Under the pieces are notes generated by a model. The model did not search any database. It had not been told where the DNA came from and saw only the letters and a program-made list of their open reading frames with translations. Below are positions 56,121-64,000 of a stretch of DNA of 64,000 bases, in pieces. Source of the DNA: JASHPR01 sp963833885. GTDB lineage: Bacteria > Actinomycetota > Actinomycetes > Streptosporangiales > Streptosporangiaceae. Position 1 is the first letter of the stretch, and each line of letters opens with the position of its first letter. The stretch is taken from NCBI GenBank assembly GCA_963833885.1, contig CAWHZU010000019.1:372001-436000 (forward strand). The letters run 5' to 3'. The translations under genes and the position numbers were made by a program.

Positions 56121-56982
56121 CTACCTCATCCCGCGCCGCCGGCGGCGGCCAGCGTAGGAAACGATCAACAGCAGTATGAAGACGAACACCAGCGCGGCCA
56201 GCGAGGTGGAGAAGATCACTGAGGCGTTCGGCGTGTTCCGGTCGATCGAGTACAGCTCGACCTGCAGGTTGACGTACAGCAAGGTGTAGGCGATCGTGAA
56301 CTCGCCCAGTGCCAGCGCCGCGGACAGCAGCAGCGCGTTCAGGATCGCCTGCCGCATGTTCGGCGCGATCACCCGGAACATCACGGTGAACCAGCTGGCG
56401 CCCAGGCTGCGGGCGGCCTCGGACAGCGTCTTGACGTCGATCGCGCTCAGCCCGGCCGCGAGCGCCCGGTACGCGTAGGGCAGCGCCAGGATCACGTAGG
56501 CGAAGAACAGCATCAGCGCGGAAAGCTCGACATGCCTGATCCGGTTGTAGATCGGGGCCAGCCCGACCACCAGGGAGATCGCCGGGATCGTGAGCGGCAG
56601 CACGCACAGGAACTCAAAGGCCTGGCTGATCCACTGCACTCGCAGCCGGATCCAGATCATGGTCGGGACCAGCAGCGCCAGCGTGACCACGCTGGTCAGC
56701 ACGCCCAGCTCCAGGGTGATTTCGACGGCGGACAGCAGCGGCGGCGGGCCCGGCGTAGGACACGATCTGAGACCACGCGCTGCCCGACCAGGTGCCCAGC
56801 TTGCTGCCCTCGAACGAGAACCTGAGCATCGCGAGCAGCGGCAGCAGGAAGAAGAGCGCGAAGAACGTGAACACCACGTAGCGGAACGCGTTCAGCCGCC
56901 GGCGCCGCCCGGCCTGCATGCCGCGCGGGCGCCTGGCGGGGACGGCCAGCGGCGCCTCGCCGACGGACGTTATCGCAGCCAT
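56121..56982 (-). pseudogene. ABC transporter permease 2 (cassette B), one frameshift
   Basis: The N-terminal part (LNAFRYVVFTFFALFFLLPLLAMLRFSFEGSKLG ... IVSYAGP) starts at ATG 56982. The rest (PLLSAVEITLELGVLTSVVTLALLVPTMIWIRLRVQW ... SEAARSLGASWFTVMFRVIAPNMRQAIL ... FVFILLLIVSYAGRRRRR) is in another frame. The switch lies near 56740-56755 in the G/C run GGGCCCGCCGCCGCTG, where one extra base would explain it; 862 bp equals 3 x 287 + 1. Both halves keep good codon bias and all expected segments. Either recent damage or an assembly error. Confidence 0.85.
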
Positions 56983-57839
56983 CGCGCCGCCCGGCGCTGC
57001 AGGAAGGCGTACCCGGTCATGATGATGGCGACCATGATGATCATCCCCAGGGCAAGGACGTCGGCCTGGTTCACGTTGCTTAGGCCGACCTCGCTGTTGA
57101 TGGCGACGTAGATCTGCTGTGGCACGATGTACGCGATCTGGTTCTCCCAGGCCACAACCGTGGCGAACGCCGACAGCGCGTTGGCGAACAGCAGCAGCGC
57201 CGCGCCGAGGAACGCCGGCGCCAGCAACGGCCCGCCCACGTACCGCCAGTACTGCCACGCGGAGGAGCCCAGGCTGTCGGAGGCCTCCCGCCACTGCACC
57301 TTCAGCCCGTCGATCGCGGGCAGGAAGACCAGCACCATGAGCGGGACCTGGAAGTACGTGTAGATCACCGCGATACCCCACGGGAAGCTGTAGAACCAGC
57401 TGGCGTGAATCAGCAGGCCAACCGGCCCGATCAGCACCACGAACGCGAACGCCAGCGTGACGCCGCCGAACTGGGCCAGCACCCCGGAGACCGCGATGTA
57501 CAGCCGGCGCACCGTGCCGTCCGGGTTGCCCGACGCGATCGCGTACGCCAGGATCGCGCCGAGCACGGCCCCGACTGCCGACGAGATCAGGCACAGCTGG
57601 AACGAGCCGATGAAGTAGCTGCGCGTCGTCGAGCTGAACAGCAGCTTGAGGCTGGACAGGTTCAGAGCGCCGCTCGGGCTGCGGAACGCGTTGAACACGA
57701 TGATCCCGGTCGGGAGCAGCAGGAAGAGCCCGACGTAGGCGAGGAACGGCGCCGTGCCGAGCCAGGCGGGAAGCCGCAGCCGGCGCCCGGCCCTGACGGG
57801 CCGGGCGCCGGCTGGCGTTGTCGCGGTTGCTGCCACCAT
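56970..57839 (-). CDS. ABC transporter permease 1 (cassette B)
   Basis: A 289-residue permease with six hydrophobic segments (APFLAYVGLFLLLPTGIIVFNAF, LISSAVGAVLGAILAYAIA, VTLAFAFVVLIGPVGLLIH, GIAVIYTYFQVPLMVLVFLPAI, AFLGAALLLFANALSAFATVV and ALGMIIMVAIIMTGYAFL). The coupling loop WREASDSLGSSAWQYWRYVGGPLLAP and the end LQRRAARWLR match cassette A. It follows the binding-protein gene after 6 bp and overlaps the next permease start by 13 bp. Confidence 0.93.
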   Translation of the reverse strand: MVAATATTPAGARPVRAGRRLRLPAWLGTAPFLAYVGLFLLLPTGIIVFNAFRSPSGALNLSSLKLLFSSTTRSYFIGSFQLCLISSAVGAVLGAILAYAIASGNPDGTVRRLYIAVSGVLAQFGGVTLAFAFVVLIGPVGLLIHASWFYSFPWGIAVIYTYFQVPLMVLVFLPAIDGLKVQWREASDSLGSSAWQYWRYVGGPLLAPAFLGAALLLFANALSAFATVVAWENQIAYIVPQQIYVAINSEVGLSNVNQADVLALGMIIMVAIIMTGYAFLQRRAARWLR

Positions 57840-57845
57840 CCCTCG

Positions 57846-58967
57846 CTAGCTGACGGCCTTGGCCCAGTTGGCCATCAGGTAGTTAGCGGCGTCGGTGGCC
57901 TGGGACTGGGTCAGGAACACCGGCGTCCCCGACACCGGCGGCAGCTTCGACGCGTCCGCGGAGTTGATCGTGCTGTTGGAGGTCATGGCCGACTGCTCCA
58001 CCGGCCGCGCGCCGCCCGCCAGCCACAGGTTCTGCCCGCCGTCGGTGGCCTGCGAGTAGAGGAACTCCTCCCACAGCCTCGCGGCCGCCGGGTGCGGCGC
58101 GTTCTTGTTGATGGCCTGAGCGTAGTAGCCGCCGAGGACCGCACCCGAGGGGATGAACACCTTCCAGTTCGACACGCCCACGTAGCTGGGCAGGTTGAGG
58201 TAGTCCCAGTTGAACACGACCGGTGTGGTGCCCGCCTTGATCGTGGCACCGGTCGCCTGCACCGAGTCGAAGTTGCCCTTGGACTTCAGCTGCTGGAAGA
58301 AGGACACGCCCTTGGCGATGCTGCTGGGGCTGCCGCCCTCGACCAGGTTGGCCAGCATGACGCCGTTCAGCGCGGCGTTGGCCTCGGTCGGGTTCCCGTT
58401 CAGCGCGACCGCACCCTTGAACTTCGGCCCGAGCAGCTGGCTCAGCGAGGTGATCGTGCCGAACTTGGACGAGTAGCCAACGGACATGTAGCCGCCGTAG
58501 TCCTGGTACCACAGGCCGGCCGAGGACTTCTGCGCCGTCGGGATGTCGGACCAGGTGCTGACCTTGTACGGCGCGAACAGGCTCGTGTTCGCCGTGGCGA
58601 CCGCCATGCCGACGTCCAGCACGTCAGGCGCGGCGGCGGTGCCGTTCTCCTGCTTGACCGCGTTCACCTCGTCCTGGCTGCTGCCGTCGGGGTTGGCGGA
58701 GTTGACCTTGATCCCGTACTTCTTCTCGAACGTGCTGATGATCGTGCCGTAGTTCGCCCAGGTCGGGGGCAGCGCGATCACGTTCAGCGTGCCCTCCTTC
58801 TTGGCCGCGGCGATGAGCTTGGCCATTCCTCCGCCGGACGAGGCCGAGGTGACCGTGGCCCAGTTGGGCCCGCTGCTCGAGCTCGGCGACGAACTCGACG
58901 AGCACCCGGCCGCCAGCAGCGCGAGAGCCGCGAGCGCGGCGAGCGTGTACCGATGTGGCGATCTCAC
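57846..58967 (-). CDS. ABC transporter solute-binding lipoprotein (cassette B)
   Basis: A 373-residue lipoprotein. The signal RYTLAALAALALLAAGC ends in the lipobox cysteine, then a Ser-rich linker and NWATVTSASSGGGMAKLIAAAKKEGTLNVIALPPTWANYGTIISTFEKKYGIK, parallel to cassette A. WYQDYGGYMSVGYSS, LNGNPTEANAALNGV and RLWEEFLYSQATDGGQNLWLAGGARPVEQ also align with it. GTG 58967 has AGGAGG 7 nt upstream. It is first in its operon, with a candidate LacI-type operator 116-133 bp upstream. The ligand is unknown. Confidence 0.94.
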   Translation of the reverse strand: MRSPHRYTLAALAALALLAAGCSSSSSPSSSSGPNWATVTSASSGGGMAKLIAAAKKEGTLNVIALPPTWANYGTIISTFEKKYGIKVNSANPDGSSQDEVNAVKQENGTAAAPDVLDVGMAVATANTSLFAPYKVSTWSDIPTAQKSSAGLWYQDYGGYMSVGYSSKFGTITSLSQLLGPKFKGAVALNGNPTEANAALNGVMLANLVEGGSPSSIAKGVSFFQQLKSKGNFDSVQATGATIKAGTTPVVFNWDYLNLPSYVGVSNWKVFIPSGAVLGGYYAQAINKNAPHPAAARLWEEFLYSQATDGGQNLWLAGGARPVEQSAMTSNSTINSADASKLPPVSGTPVFLTQSQATDAANYLMANWAKAVS

Positions 58968-59082
58968 GCGAATGCCTCCTGTTGCTTCCCGTCCCGATGA
59001 CGCGAGCGCGGCCCGCAGAAAGCCGCACGTAAATGTCAGGAAGTGAGCGGACCCTCCCCGGCGAAATGCATAGGCCTTTAAA

Positions 59083-59100
59083 TGCCTAAAACGTTTAGCA
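59083..59100. promoter_or_regulatory. Candidate LacI-family operator upstream of cassette B
   Basis: TGCCTAAAACGTTTAGCA is a near-palindrome around CG (core AAACGTTT), the typical form of LacI/CcpA-type sites. It lies between the LacI gene's 3' end and the binding-protein start, so the neighbouring LacI regulator is the obvious candidate to bind it. Confidence 0.65.
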
Positions 59101-59140
59101 TCGGTATGGTCGCCCAGGCCTGGGTGGGTGTCAAGACCCG

Positions 59141-60205
59141 TTACCGAGTTGTCGCCGCGGGCCGCCGGCTATCCGTCCGGGCAGGTAGCTGGGCGTCTGG
59201 CGACTGCAGCGAGGCGCGCTCGACGAGCTCGACGGCGGCTATGTAGTCATCCGCTGGGCCGGGTTCCAGCAGCCGCTGCATCAGCGCTGTGCCCATGGCC
59301 CGGTGGTCCATCCGGATGGTCGCCAGTGGTGGGTCGAGCAGTTCCGAGGTGGGCAGGTCGTCGTGGCCGACGACCGAGACGCCGGGCCCGACCGGGAGCG
59401 ATAGCTCGCGGGCCGCCTTGTAGACCGCGTGGGCCGTGTAGTCGGAGTTCGTGATGATCGCGGTTGGCGCACCGCGCTCGGCCAGCAGCGCCGCCGTGGC
59501 CTGCTGCACGTCGGGGATCGTGAGCAGCGAGTACACGATCCGTGGCCGCAGCCCGAGTTCGGCGGCCAGGCGCCGGAAATGCCGCAGCCGGTCCGGGTCC
59601 GCCATCAGCTGGCGCGGCGCGGACAGGAACGCGACCGATTCGTGCCCGAGCTCGGCCAGCCGCCGCATCGGCAGCTCGACCGCCGCGGCGTTGTCCGGGC
59701 TGACCCGGCAGATGCCCGTCACCCCCTCCGCCGACGCGTTGAGCGCCACCGCCGGGGCGCCGGGGCGCAGCACCTGCCAGAGCCGTATCGACTCGCCGGG
59801 CCCGACCGGGGCGATGGCCAGCCCTTCCACCCGCTGCGCCGCCAGTTCCTGCACGTGCCGGCGCTCGCGCTCGATCGAGTAGCGCGAGTCGAGGACGAGC
59901 AGCGTGGCCCCGGCGTCGCCGGCGACCTGCTGCGCACCGCTGAGCACCTCGAGGAAGAACGGGTTGGCGAAGTTACGCACCACAAAGCCGTAGGTCATGG
60001 TGCGCCCCCGGCGCAGCGCCTGCGCCTGCGGGTTGGCCCGGTAGCCGAGCTGCTGCGCCGCGGCGACGATGCGCCGCCTGGTTTCCTCGGCAACGCCCGG
60101 CTGCCCGTTGATTGCCAGACTCGCGGTCGCAACGGAGACGCCGACGGCCTTGGCCACGTCGCGGATGCCGACCGGCTTGCCCGGGGCGTCGCTGTCCGTC
60201 GTCAT
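59141..60205 (-). CDS. LacI-family transcriptional regulator
   Basis: A 354-residue repressor. The N-terminal helix-turn-helix and hinge (VGIRDVAKAVGVSVATASLAINGQPGVAEETRRRIVAAAQQLGYRANPQAQALRRGRT) are followed by a periplasmic-binding-like sensor domain (TYGFVVRNFANPFFLEVLSGAQQVAGDAGATLLVLDSRY, ERGAPTAIITNSDYTAHAVYKAARE, VSVVGHDDLP). ATG 60205 has AGAGGA 5 nt upstream. It stands just upstream of cassette B on the same strand, with the operator-like site between, so it probably senses the transported ligand or a breakdown product. Confidence 0.93.
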   Translation of the reverse strand: MTTDSDAPGKPVGIRDVAKAVGVSVATASLAINGQPGVAEETRRRIVAAAQQLGYRANPQAQALRRGRTMTYGFVVRNFANPFFLEVLSGAQQVAGDAGATLLVLDSRYSIERERRHVQELAAQRVEGLAIAPVGPGESIRLWQVLRPGAPAVALNASAEGVTGICRVSPDNAAAVELPMRRLAELGHESVAFLSAPRQLMADPDRLRHFRRLAAELGLRPRIVYSLLTIPDVQQATAALLAERGAPTAIITNSDYTAHAVYKAARELSLPVGPGVSVVGHDDLPTSELLDPPLATIRMDHRAMGTALMQRLLEPGPADDYIAAVELVERASLQSPDAQLPARTDSRRPAATTR

Positions 60206-60360
60206 GGGTTCCTCTGCAGGCGGGATGCGCGATGGGCCGCCGGTGATCACCTTGCATGACGCGACGCGACACGGCAAGTCCGCGCAACGCACCAGGGTTC
60301 GCGCCGCGGGGCCAGGCCCGCCGCGGGGCGTCACGTTCCGGAAATTCCCATACTCAAAAC

Positions 60361-60389
60361 CTGTACAGCCATATGGTATTGCCGTACAG
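60361..60389. promoter_or_regulatory. Inverted repeat before the amino acid permease gene
   Basis: CTGTAC and GTACAG are perfect arms 17 nt apart, with CCATATGG between. They lie 38 bp before the permease start and could be the site of the co-encoded TetR protein. Confidence 0.4.
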
Positions 60390-60426
60390 TCAGGTCATCG
60401 GCTAACGACCCAGGTGGTGGTACGCA

Positions 60427-61995
60427 ATGGAAAAGGGACTGCGCGCAGGAGCAATCGGCCTGCTGTCCAGCGTGGTGATCGCGGTCTCGTCGACCGCGCC
60501 GGCCTACAGCATGGCCGCGACGCTCGGCCTGGTCGTGGCCATCGTCGGGGTGCACAGCCCGGGGACGCTGATCGTCTCGTTCCTGCCGATGCTGTGCATC
60601 GCCTACGCGTTCCGCGAGCTGAACAAGGCCGACCCGGACTGCGGGACCACGTTCACGTGGACCACCCGCGCGTTCGGCCCCTGGGCCGGGTGGATGGGCG
60701 GCTGGGGCATCATCGCGGCCGACGTGATCGTGATGGCCAGCCTGTCGCAGATCGCCGGGCACTACGCGCTGCAGCTCGTCGGCGCGGACGGCGCGGCGTC
60801 GTCGGCGCTCTGGGTGACCGTGGCGGGCGTGGTGTTCATCGCTGCACTGACCTGGATCTGCTACCGCGGGATCGAGGTATCGGCGCGCCTGCAGCAGGCG
60901 CTGCTGGCCATCGAGCTGGTCACGCTCGGCATCTTCGCGGTGGTCGCGTTCGTCAAGGCGGGCACCGGTCACGCGCTGCCCGGGGCCGGGCACCTGTCGG
61001 CCGCGTGGTTCAGCCCGTGGACCGGCTCGTTCCGCGGCCTGGCGAACTCGTTCCTGCTGGCGGTGTTCGTGTACTGGGGCTGGGACTGCGCGGTCAGCGT
61101 GAACGAGGAGACCAAGGACCGGGCCAGGACCCCGGGACGCGCCGCCGTAACCTCCACCGTGCTGCTGGTCGCGGTGTTCGCGGTGATCTCCGTCGCCGCC
61201 CTGGTGTTCGCCGGGCCCGCGTTCCTGGCCCAGCACAGCGACAACGTGCTCGGCGCGATGTCCACGCTGGTGCTCGGCAGCACCGCCGGCAAGCTGCTGA
61301 TCCTGTGCGTGCTGACCTCCGCGACCGCGTCCACGCAGACCACGATCATGCCGACGGCGCGTGCGGCGCTGGCCATGGCCGCGCACCGGGCGCTGCCGCG
61401 GGCGTTCGCGCGGATGCACCCGCGCTATCTGACGCCCACGGTGGCGACCGTGGTCATGGGCGCGGCCTCGGCGGTGTTCTTCGTCGTACTGACGCTGACG
61501 TCGCAAAACGTGCTGGCCGACTCGGCGGCCTCGGTCGGGCTGCTGATCGCGTTCTACTACGGGCTGACGGGGTTCGCCTGCGTCTGGTTCTTCCGGCGTG
61601 ATCTGCTTGGCAGCGTGCGCGCGCTGGTTTTCAAGGGGATCCTGCCCGGGTTCGGCGGGCTGGCCCTGCTGGCCGCGTTCGTCCTGTCGATCGTCTCGTA
61701 CTGGCCGGCCGCGAGCAGCTACTCGAGCTTCGACGGCATCGGCGGCGTATTCCTGATCGGCACGGGGTCGCTGCTGGTCGGCATCGCCCTGATGCTGGCG
61801 GCCCGGCGCTGGCTGCCCGCGTTCTTCACCACCGGCACGCTGCCGCCGCTGGCGGCCGCCGACGACCGCGCGGAGGCTGTGCCGGTCCTGGTAGGCGACC
61901 GCGCTGCGGTGGCGCCGGACCGCGACGAGGCGGCTGTGCCGGAGCCCGCTCCATCGCCCGCTCCGGTGCCGACACCGGCGATGGAGCCGGCGTGA
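60427..61995 (+). CDS. APC-superfamily amino acid permease
   Basis: A 522-residue membrane transporter with about twelve segments. The first membrane helix carries the substrate-binding SSTAPAYSMAATLGLVVA pattern, followed by FLPMLCIAYAFRELNKADPDCGTTFTWTTRAFGPWAGWMGGWG, typical of amino acid and amine permeases of actinomycetes. FVYWGWDCAVSVNEETKDRARTPGRAAV is the conserved loop before helix 7. The C-terminal tail is Pro/Ala/Asp-rich and cytosolic. GGTGG lies about 5 nt before the ATG. The substrate is not evident; a TetR gene overlaps its stop. Confidence 0.9.
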   Translation: MEKGLRAGAIGLLSSVVIAVSSTAPAYSMAATLGLVVAIVGVHSPGTLIVSFLPMLCIAYAFRELNKADPDCGTTFTWTTRAFGPWAGWMGGWGIIAADVIVMASLSQIAGHYALQLVGADGAASSALWVTVAGVVFIAALTWICYRGIEVSARLQQALLAIELVTLGIFAVVAFVKAGTGHALPGAGHLSAAWFSPWTGSFRGLANSFLLAVFVYWGWDCAVSVNEETKDRARTPGRAAVTSTVLLVAVFAVISVAALVFAGPAFLAQHSDNVLGAMSTLVLGSTAGKLLILCVLTSATASTQTTIMPTARAALAMAAHRALPRAFARMHPRYLTPTVATVVMGAASAVFFVVLTLTSQNVLADSAASVGLLIAFYYGLTGFACVWFFRRDLLGSVRALVFKGILPGFGGLALLAAFVLSIVSYWPAASSYSSFDGIGGVFLIGTGSLLVGIALMLAARRWLPAFFTTGTLPPLAAADDRAEAVPVLVGDRAAVAPDRDEAAVPEPAPSPAPVPTPAMEPA

Positions 61996-62681
61996 TGGCT
62001 GCCAGTCAGGCAGTGCAGGCCGACCTGGCGGGCAGCGGTGCCCGCCCGGCCGGCCGCGGCCAGCGACGGGCCGGAAGGCGCAAGGTGGCGGTGCTCGAGG
62101 CGGCGGGCCGGGTGATCGCCGAGCGGGGCGCCGACGCCACCAGGTTCGCCGACGTGGCCGCCGAGAGCGGCGTGCCGGTCAGCACGCTGCAGTACTACTT
62201 CGGTTCCCGCGAGGACCTGCTGGTCGCCGCGTTCCGGCACGCGTCGGGCACCGAGATCGCGGCGCTGGAGGCCGACCTCGCCGGGCTTGACGACCCGTGG
62301 CAGCAGCTCGCCCACATCGTCACCAGCGCTCTGCGCGGCTATCAGGCGGACGCGGGCGCGGCCGGGGCGGCCGGGTCTGGGCGACTGTGGATCGAGTCCT
62401 GGCACTTCGGCATCAGGGACGCCGAGATGCGGGCCGATGCGCTGCGTGACTACGGCGCCTGGCGGGGGCTGGTCGCCGACGTGGTCCGGCGGGGCACCGA
62501 CGCGGGCCGGTTCGCGCACCGGCTGAGCCCCGAGCAGATCGCCGTGCTCACGATCGCCCTGGTCGACGGCGTCGGCATCCCGCTCGCCCTCGACGACCCG
62601 CAGATCACCCCGGACGGCGCCGTCGCGGACGTGCTGACGGCCCTCGCCGGCCTGCTGCACCCGCCCGGCGCGCCCGCGTAG
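61995..62681 (+). CDS. TetR-family transcriptional regulator
   Basis: A 228-residue repressor. The helix-turn-helix is in VLEAAGRVIAERGADATRFADVAAESGVPVSTLQYYFGSREDLLVAAFRH; the rest is the helical ligand domain with LWIESWHFGIRDAEMRADALRDYGAWRGLVADVV. An Ala/Gly/Arg-rich N-terminal arm precedes it. ATG 61995 is used; GTG 61992 is one codon longer. The start overlaps the permease stop, so the regulator is translated with the permease it probably controls. Confidence 0.92.
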   Translation: MAASQAVQADLAGSGARPAGRGQRRAGRRKVAVLEAAGRVIAERGADATRFADVAAESGVPVSTLQYYFGSREDLLVAAFRHASGTEIAALEADLAGLDDPWQQLAHIVTSALRGYQADAGAAGAAGSGRLWIESWHFGIRDAEMRADALRDYGAWRGLVADVVRRGTDAGRFAHRLSPEQIAVLTIALVDGVGIPLALDDPQITPDGAVADVLTALAGLLHPPGAPA

Positions 62682-62760
62682 CCGCGCCACCCATCCCACT
62701 CCGCGTAGCCGAGCCACCCGACCGCGAGAAGGCTTGCATCCAGCGGCCACGACGAATACC

Positions 62761-62788
62761 CTCTTTCACTAATCGATTAGTGGAAGAG
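62761..62788. promoter_or_regulatory. 28-bp palindrome, operator of the GntR gene
   Basis: The core CACTAATCGATTAGTG (62767-62782) is a perfect 16-bp palindrome. Beyond one mismatched pair it continues with CTCTT and AAGAG, giving 28 bp. It ends directly before GTG 62789 and would place a repressor over the promoter and start. Confidence 0.7.
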
Positions 62789-63187
62789 GTGATCCTCATC
62801 GAGTTCCAGCTCGACACCGCCTCGGGTGTCGCCACCTACCTCCAGCTGGCCCAGCAGGTCCGCGATGCCCTGCGGCTCGGCCTGCTGGAGCCGGGCGACC
62901 GGCTGCCGACCGCGCAGCAGGTCGTCGCCAAGCTGGCGATCAACCCGAACACGGTGCTCAAGGCCTACCGCGACCTGGAGCGGGAGGGCCTGGTGCGGGG
63001 CCGACCGGGCATGGGGACGTTCGTCATCCGGACACTGCCCGGCACCGATCCCGCCGCGCAGCGACGGTTCCTCGCCGCCATGACCGACCTGCTGCGCTCG
63101 GCGCGGTCGGCGGGCCTGAGACCTGACGACATCGAGTCGATCTACCGGACCGCGGTCCGCAACTGCTTTACGGAGGGAGTGGCGTGA
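62789..63187 (+). CDS. GntR-family regulator, YtrA type
   Basis: A 132-residue short GntR protein: an N-terminal winged helix (IEFQLDTASGVATYLQLAQQVRDALRLGLLEPGDRLPTAQQVVAKLAINPNTVLKAYRDLEREGLVRGRPGMGTFV) and a short C-terminal helical part, as in YtrA regulators that control adjacent ABC transporters. GTG 62789 is used since the family begins at the IEFQLD strand; GTG 62780 would start inside the palindrome. The stop overlaps the ABC ATPase start, so regulator and transporter share an operon. Confidence 0.9.
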   Translation: MILIEFQLDTASGVATYLQLAQQVRDALRLGLLEPGDRLPTAQQVVAKLAINPNTVLKAYRDLEREGLVRGRPGMGTFVIRTLPGTDPAAQRRFLAAMTDLLRSARSAGLRPDDIESIYRTAVRNCFTEGVA

Positions 63188-64000
63188 ACACTGTCATCGA
63201 GGCCAGCGGCCTGGGCAAGCGCTACGGGCGGCGGTGGGCGCTCGCCGACTGCACCCTGGCGGTCCCCACCGGGCGGGTGACCGGGCTGGTCGGGCCGAAC
63301 GGAGCGGGCAAGTCCACCCTGCTGCAGCTGGCCGCCGGGCTGCTCGAACCGGACTCGGGAGGGATCACGGTCCTGGGCGAGCCTCCTGCCCGCACCCCGG
63401 CGCAGCTCGGCCGGGTCGGTGTCCTCGCCCAGGACGCGCCGGTCTACGCGGGGCTTTCCGTCGCCGGCCACCTGCGCATGGGCGCGTGGCTCAACCATGG
63501 CTGGGACACCGAGTTCGCCAAGCGCCGCATCAGCGACCTTGGCCTTGACCTCCGGCAGCGGGCCGGGTCGCTGTCCGGCGGCCAGCGCGCCCAGCTCGCC
63601 CTCACCCTGGCGACCGCCAAGCGGCCCGAGCTGCTGCTGCTGGATGAGCCGGTCGCGAGCCTGGACCCCCTCGCACGGCGGGAGTTCCTGCGGGACCTTA
63701 TGGAGACCGTCGCCGAGCAGCAGGTCAGCGTCGTGCTGTCCTCGCACCTGATCGCCGACATCGAGCGGGTCTGCGACTACCTCATCGTCCTCACTGCCTC
63801 CCGGGTGCGGCTGGCCGGGGAGACCGAGGCGCTGCTGGCGACGCACCACCGGCTGTCCGGTCCCCGCCGAGACCCCCGCACGCTCCCGGCGAGCTGGGAG
63901 GTCATCGAGGAAAGCCACGCCGGCAAGCAGAGCACGCTGCTGGTCCGCACCTCCGAGCCGGTCCTCGACCCGGCCTGGACCGTCCGGCCGGTCAGCCTGG
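63184..64000 (+). CDS. ABC transporter ATP-binding protein (cut by window edge)
   Basis: The first 272 residues of an ABC ATPase; the gene continues to the right. Walker A is GPNGAGKSTLL, the Q-loop is VLAQDAPVYAGLSV, the signature is SLSGGQRAQLALTLA, Walker B is LLLLDEPVASLD and the switch His is in LSSHLIADIE. This is the YtrB-like export type linked to GntR/YtrA regulators, usually with a membrane partner gene next. GGAGG lies shortly before GTG 63184. Confidence 0.93.
   Translation, partial: MNTVIEASGLGKRYGRRWALADCTLAVPTGRVTGLVGPNGAGKSTLLQLAAGLLEPDSGGITVLGEPPARTPAQLGRVGVLAQDAPVYAGLSVAGHLRMGAWLNHGWDTEFAKRRISDLGLDLRQRAGSLSGGQRAQLALTLATAKRPELLLLDEPVASLDPLARREFLRDLMETVAEQQVSVVLSSHLIADIERVCDYLIVLTASRVRLAGETEALLATHHRLSGPRRDPRTLPASWEVIEESHAGKQSTLLVRTSEPVLDPAWTVRPVSL

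Noticed and set aside
55000..56607. A permease-ATPase fusion in cassette B
   Set aside because: The upstream part is a shifted frame of the permease; the ATPase has a good ribosome binding site and GTG at 56115.
60205..60334. A longer LacI regulator starting at 60334
   Set aside because: The extra 43 residues do not resemble LacI proteins, while ATG 60205 has a clear ribosome binding site at the family start.

Overview
The window is chromosomal DNA from a very GC-rich actinomycete. Evidence: strong third-position G/C bias, frequent GTG and TTG starts, GGAGG-type ribosome binding sites next to leaderless starts (TANNNT followed by 6 nt and then the start codon), a WhiJ/DUF5753-like regulator, an ANTAR response regulator, a TIGR02234-type trp membrane protein, and the order pyrG - NUDIX - ald - xerD - parA - scpA - scpB - rluB - aroH - tyrA - cmk - der, which is typical of Streptomyces and relatives. 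Genus cannot be fixed from the sequence alone.

1-24 kb. A truncated XRE regulator stands divergent from an RsbW-like ATP-binding protein. A long minus-strand housekeeping run follows: der, cmk, tyrA, aroH, rluB, scpB, scpA, a small parA-overlapping gene, parA, xerD, ald (frame-broken), a NUDIX hydrolase and pyrG. Next come a DMT-type exporter, a HAD hydrolase, a lipoprotein and uvrB. A badly decayed ISKra4-like transposase lies at 18.8-20.1 kb. After coaE and a DinB-like protein there is a PadR regulator whose partner gene (HAAS-type membrane protein) is cut by a complete IS982-like element flanked by CTAG duplications.

24-47 kb. rpsA, polA, a secreted aldose epimerase with a perfect LacI-type palindrome, a hotdog thioesterase, a repeat and structured-RNA region, an ANTAR regulator with a long terminator hairpin, tRNA-Leu(CAA) followed by a free-standing LAGLIDADG-like endonuclease, an amidohydrolase, lgt, gltB/gltD, trpC/trpB/trpA, two small membrane proteins of the trp neighbourhood, and a TIGR03085-like protein.

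47-64 kb, the most unusual part. Two paralogous five-gene cassettes face each other as mirror images: lipoprotein solute-binding protein, permease, permease, ATPase, metallophosphoesterase on the plus strand (47.5-53.2 kb), and the same order on the minus strand (59.0-53.2 kb). The two phosphoesterase genes converge within about 5 bp. A LacI regulator with a candidate operator sits behind the second cassette, followed by an APC-type amino acid permease, a TetR regulator, and a YtrA-like GntR/ABC pair that runs off the right edge.

Three otherwise well-conserved genes (ald, the plus-strand phosphoesterase, the minus-strand second permease) carry one or two single-base frame breaks. Whether these are biological or assembly errors cannot be decided from the sequence.
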